Below the pieces are notes generated by a model that saw only the letters and a program-made list of their open reading frames with translations, did no database searches and was not told the DNA's origin. From Phycomyces blakesleeanus NRRL 1555(-) (lineage: Eukaryota > Mucoromycota > Mucoromycetes > Mucorales > Phycomycetaceae): DNA of 64,000 nt. A program made the translations under genes and the position numbers. Below, piece by piece: positions 60,174 through 64,000 of the stretch. The DNA is taken from the NCBI RefSeq assembly GCF_001638985.1, contig NW_017265135.1, positions 673,223 through 737,222 on the forward strand. The letters run 5' to 3'. How positions within the stretch are numbered: the stretch's first letter is position 1; the number at the start of each line of letters is the position of its first letter.

Positions 60174-61355
60174 ATGAAGCTCAATCATTTAGACCTTAAG
60201 ATTAATGTCGAAACGCCACGAATCATCCTCAGAGGAGCGCTGGACGAGTCTGTTGGGTGTGTACTACGTGGATTTGTCGTGTTTTGCATAAAGGAGACAA
60301 TTCGGGTCAAAAGTCTCAAGTTACGGCTTTCAGGCAGAATGAGGATCAATTGCACTGAACGTAAGTTCACGATTTTGAAAACAAATAAAAGGAGTGTATC
60401 AGAATTAACTTATCCCTGCGTAGGTGTGCTGAGTTGTGCCAACCCCCGTCAACACAAAAGGGAAATATCTGTAATTGAGAATGAATGGGTGTTTCTTGAA
60501 CTTGCCAAGAAGTGCCATGTCCTCATTCCCGATACCTACCGATATCCGTTTGAATTTGTTATACCAGGAGATGCGCCTGAATCCGTTAAGGACCATTGTT
60601 ACGGAAGTCTGTTGTACAAACTCAAAGCAGTGGCCGAAAGACCCGGATTATTGACCAATCTGGTCGATCGTCAGCCACTGGACGTAATAAGACAAGACAA
60701 TGATCAAGACAATGATATGCCAATTCAGATGGTAAATTTGTGGCAAGACCAGATGGAACTGGTTATTACAGCACCTAGAAAAAAGGTCTATCTTGGCGAG
60801 CATGTGTCAATCGATTTTTTTATCAAACCTCTTGGCCCTGGGTTCCAAGTACGATATATTTCGTGGTTTTTGAAAGAGTATACTTCGTTTCAAGTCGACG
60901 ACAATACCATAGAAGCTGAGCCCAAGATAATTCGATTCCACAGAGATGATCAAGGTGCAACAATAGACCCATACTGGCAGAAAACAGAAGTAGTCTTTAT
61001 CCCACACTCAGCAGATGCCGTGAGGTGTGACACGACGAGCGGGCGGTTAAAGATTGAGCACAAAGTCAAGTGTACAGTATCAGTGGTGGATGAAGAGGGA
61101 CACGTGCATGATTTACGTGTGTCGCTACCCCTAGTAATCGCAGAAGTCAGACAAGAAGAAGACGAAGAAGACCTTCCCACCTATGAGCATGCTATACAGA
61201 CAGAGCAGTACTCACCAACGCCATGCACTGTTAGCAGCATTCCTGCATATACCGCAATCTGGCTCGCACCGCAAGCACCAGACGGCCAAAATCCAACCAC
61301 CTGTTATACTTTGAATAATTATTTAAATTATTTTAAGATACTTTTACGTAGATAA
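60174..61355 (+). CDS. arrestin-domain protein (ART-type ubiquitin-ligase adaptor)
   Basis: Read through, the frame gives 393 residues. A 63-nt in-frame intron at 60361-60423 (GTAAGT...TAG) is likely and would give 372. Arrestin N domain: DLKINVETPRIILRGALDES, IRVKSLKLRLSGRMRINCTE, ENEWVFLELAKKCHVLIPDT, YRYPFEFVIPGDAPESVKDH and CYGSLLYKLKAVAERPG. Arrestin C domain: MELVITAPRKKVYLGEHVSI to VKCTVSVVDEEGH and VSLPLVIAEV. The motif EEDLPTYEHA is a PY motif (LPTY) that would bind WW domains of an Rsp5/Nedd4 ligase. Such ART proteins direct ubiquitination and endocytosis of permeases in fungi. Because the candidate intron is a multiple of three, a retained-intron isoform would also be translatable. 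Confidence 0.88.
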   Translation: MKLNHLDLKINVETPRIILRGALDESVGCVLRGFVVFCIKETIRVKSLKLRLSGRMRINCTERKFTILKTNKRSVSELTYPCVGVLSCANPRQHKREISVIENEWVFLELAKKCHVLIPDTYRYPFEFVIPGDAPESVKDHCYGSLLYKLKAVAERPGLLTNLVDRQPLDVIRQDNDQDNDMPIQMVNLWQDQMELVITAPRKKVYLGEHVSIDFFIKPLGPGFQVRYISWFLKEYTSFQVDDNTIEAEPKIIRFHRDDQGATIDPYWQKTEVVFIPHSADAVRCDTTSGRLKIEHKVKCTVSVVDEEGHVHDLRVSLPLVIAEVRQEEDEEDLPTYEHAIQTEQYSPTPCTVSSIPAYTAIWLAPQAPDGQNPTTCYTLNNYLNYFKILLRR

Positions 61356-62599
61356 ATCATATACAAGCATACGGGCATATCAGATTTCATAAAAAAAGCA
61401 TTCATTCATTAGCAAAAAAGAAATCAAACACTTATATTGAAACATGAAATTGTAAATCTACTGCAACCATTAACCAGAGCATTTTAATTATCATTCCTAA
61501 AATTTTACACATTTTCTGATAAATTTCATCTTTACAAAACACCAATAAAGCATTCAAATAATATTCAAATTTAACTGTCTTATATAACTATAGGCTAACA
61601 ACTTTGCGAAAGGTCTTTTTTTTTCCTTTCTTTTTAATATCCTAGATCAAAAGTAATATCATTAATCTGTTTATAGTTATATTTAAGCTTTAATTCAAGA
61701 CACACACACACACGCGTGTATGTGTATGTGTCACTAGTGTGTAGTCGCCACGAGGTCATTCAGTGCGTGCGAGTACGTACAAGTACTTTGATTTCTAGAT
61801 TAGAGGAATATCGATATTCACTGATGGTAAAAACAAATATATTAGATCTGGATATTGTAGGCTAAGGAAGAGCCACATTTAATATTGTGCTCTATGAGTA
61901 TAAGTATAATAAATATTATCATCACGCTAGTAATATCTGACTCTTATTTTATACTCCAATAACCAAAAAAAACAGACCTCTTTTTGGCGAACTTGTTCAA
62001 TAAAAATAATAATTGGCATTTACGAGATCAAAGTTGGGCTTTTTACCTGTTTTAGGATGGCTATGGATGTAGAACAAGCGGTGGGATATCAAACCTGCAT
62101 TTATCTTTTGTGTAAAATCTTTAATCTCTATAGACCACTGTCCAGACTGCAGTGTAACATGAAAAACCAAAATTGCCTTGCTTAAAAGTGCGACAAAAAA
62201 ACAGGCCAAGCTACCACCTGTCATTGTTCACTGTTATTCATATCATCTGACAGTTCCTCGTTTTGTTATGTATAGCAAATGTAAGTATATGGAATTAACC
62301 ATTAAATCAAAGGATTCTAGACCTTGTTTGCGTCTGATTTGATACTATGACTTTTGAGCTGGTTGTTCTCTAATGGGACACCTAATAACGTAGGGAGTCA
62401 AAAAAAGGGGGTGGAGCACAAGGCTGGAGCGACATAGTGAAAAAAAAAATCCAAGGTCGCACACTTTGGAACCAACAAGACAGTATAAGCCGGAGTCCAG
62501 GGCTGGTGTCAATAGCTTCTTGTCCAACACCAACCTTTTCTCTTTCTTTTTCTCTTTTTTTTTCTTTTTTCTTTTTTGATCTCTTTATTGTGCATTACG
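61356..62599. other. intergenic region
   Basis: About 1.2 kb. It has a (CA)n/(GT)n pair around 61701-61730 that could form a hairpin (CACACACACGCGTGTATGTG). A minus-strand frame at 62224-61997 begins with a signal-like MTGGSLACFFVALLSKAIL and ends at a GTAAAA donor-like site, but no second exon could be found. A T-rich tract precedes the EF-hand ATG. Confidence 0.45.
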
Positions 62600-63946
62600 A
62601 TGGGGCAAGCACGCAGTAAAGAGACCCGAGACTTGACCCGAACTACGCATTGTAAGTCTACCCGAGAAAAAGAATGGAATCCTCTCTTCCATCATCTGAT
62701 CGCATGTATATATATAAAAGTCTCTTCAAAGGAAATCAACAATCTACGGAACGATGTCGAGAGTTCAGCCAAACAGACCGACCAGTCCAGCATCACTGAA
62801 AATGTGTTTAAAGAGGTAATTTATTATGCTCGTTTGAGACGCTCAGCTGATTCTCTTATAGGCAGTCAAGAAGTATGTCCCGTCTGTATCCTCTAGCGAC
62901 GATGTATTTCTAAAGCGACTCTACGCAGCCTTTGACGTGAATAACAACCAGTCCCTCGATTTTGGGTAAAGAAAGAAAATTGAATCAAATATATCGAAAT
63001 GTAACATTCCTAATTACACAAAATACTAAATATCGAATACTAAACATAAAGTGAATTCGTGGATGGTTTGAGCGTATTTATGAAAGGCACAGCCGATGAG
63101 AAGATGGCTTGTAAGTTACTTTGATCCATAAACTAAAAAAAGGAATACTATTTACTCAATCGAAAACAAAGTATCTTTCAAGTTGTATGACATTGATCAT
63201 GATGGTTATCTCACAAGAAGTGAACTTGAAAGAGTTATGCTTCAACTGGTAAAGAATTTTTGTTTTTGTTTTTGTTTTTGTTTGGGTGATTTATTTTTTT
63301 CTGATATACTTGCTTTTATTCTTTTATATATAAAGTCTCATACATTTTCTGAAGAAGATCAAGCATCCGAGATCCAACAGTCGATCTCTCGAATGTTCGA
63401 CGATCTTGATGTGGACGGTGATGGAAAATTGGTAATATGCAAAATGATTAAATATGTACTGTATATTTCGAGATCTGATTACTTTTACTGATATATGGCA
63501 TGAAAAAAAAATGCACAATTACAACTACAACTATTTAGTCCTTTGAAGAATACAAACTATCTTCATTAAAGGAGCCAATGATTGTCGACTTTCTCGAGCA
63601 CTTTTTGGATCAGCACCATCTCTCCAATCAACCACGACCTCCATCGAGACCTCCTTCCGTGATTTCATATCGTTCCAATCTATCTGCTCCTCGCCGACCC
63701 AGTCCACACCATAATCAGCGCCTATCAATCCGTCTTTCTCAGGCAGAATTGTTGGAATATAGCCTACAGCAACAACAACAGCGATTGGGATCGAATAGTC
63801 CTAGTTCTAGCCCTCGTTCCTCACTTAATCCTTCTCACAGTCCCTCTTCTTCTACTGCTCTTTACCCGGCACGGATACCCAACCCTCATAGACTCAGCAG
63901 AGGCACCAGTATGGTCAGCCTTGACGCTGCCATTAGTTCGATTTAA
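62600..63946 (+). CDS. N-myristoylated EF-hand calcium sensor (calcineurin B/NCS-like) with long Ser/Pro tail
   Basis: Exons 62600-62651, 62721-62815, 62862-62965, 63052-63110, 63172-63248, 63336-63431 and 63539-63946 give 296 residues. MGQARSKE is a good N-myristoylation site. Three canonical EF loops: DVNNNQSLDFGE, DIDHDGYLTRSE and DVDGDGKLSFEE; a degenerate first EF hand fits TENVFKEAVKKYVP. Residues 1-180 resemble calcineurin B and related sensors. From about residue 180, after FLEHFLDQHHLSNQ, a Ser/Pro/Arg-rich, presumably disordered tail of about 115 residues is added; ordinary calcineurin B ends at about 170-175. It probably acts at membranes as a Ca2+-switched partner of a phosphatase or kinase. 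Whether it is the true calcineurin B or a paralogue cannot be decided here. Confidence 0.87.
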
Positions 63947-64000
63947 AAACAAAACATAAATGATTGTCATTGAATACCAACTTTTTATTATTATCTTTCT

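Noticed and set aside
61997..62224. 75-codon minus-strand frame with a hydrophobic start
   Set aside because: A donor-like GTAAAA is present near its end, but no partner exon, promoter or family could be found.

Overview
The window reads as nuclear DNA of a fungus, most likely an early-diverging lineage such as Mucoromycota. The evidence is an AT-rich sequence with many short spliceosomal introns (GTAAG.../YAG), T-rich promoters, and fungal-type genes: a Vts1 SAM protein, an Slm-type PH protein, an Nrc2/Fpk1-type AGC kinase, Cdc42, a YAT-family permease, a Ppg1-like phosphatase, MPC1, mitoferrin, Med27 and an arrestin. Exon models were built by hand from splice sites. In every multi-exon model the summed exons are a multiple of three and end in one stop, and the family motifs stay in frame across the junctions.

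Left part (1-21.4 kb), gene-dense: the first exon of a minus-strand gene cut by the window edge; a Coq11-like SDR (+); a secreted protein (-); Vts1/Smaug (-); a second SDR (-); Slm1/2-like (+); phosphatidylserine synthase (-); an Fpk1/Nrc2-like kinase (-); a KIAA1143-like protein (-); mitochondrial 3-hydroxyisobutyrate dehydrogenase with an odd Cys/His-rich leader (+); a 480-bp MITE; mitoferrin (-). Slm, PS synthase and the flippase-kinase homologue are consecutive, and all act on plasma-membrane lipid composition or asymmetry.

Middle (21.7-31.4 kb), repeat-rich and gene-poor: two inverted copies of one TA-flanked MITE family lie about 770 bp apart, and one is interrupted by a 1.25-kb CACTG-ended element with an AAT duplication. 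A predicted seven-transmembrane, GPCR-like protein (-) is the only well supported gene here.

31.4-42.8 kb: amino-acid permease (+), Cdc42 (+), PP2A-family phosphatase (-), TRAPPC2L (+), MPC1 (-), then a Tc1-type transposon with an uninterrupted transposase. 42.8-46.1 kb is AT-rich and holds a tRNA-Trp.

46.1-52 kb is one 14-exon minus-strand gene for a 1,555-residue fusion of a fatty acyl-CoA reductase with a glycerol-3-phosphate/DHAP acyltransferase-like domain. This resembles an ether-lipid enzyme, but the acyltransferase histidine of HxxxxD is replaced by serine. It is the most interesting locus in the window.

Right end (55.6-64 kb): Med27 (+), a CCDC137-like nucleolar protein (+), a secreted protein with a Thr-Gly-Pro-Pro repeat (+), an arrestin-like trafficking adaptor (+) and a calcineurin-B/NCS-like EF-hand protein with a long Ser/Pro-rich tail (+).
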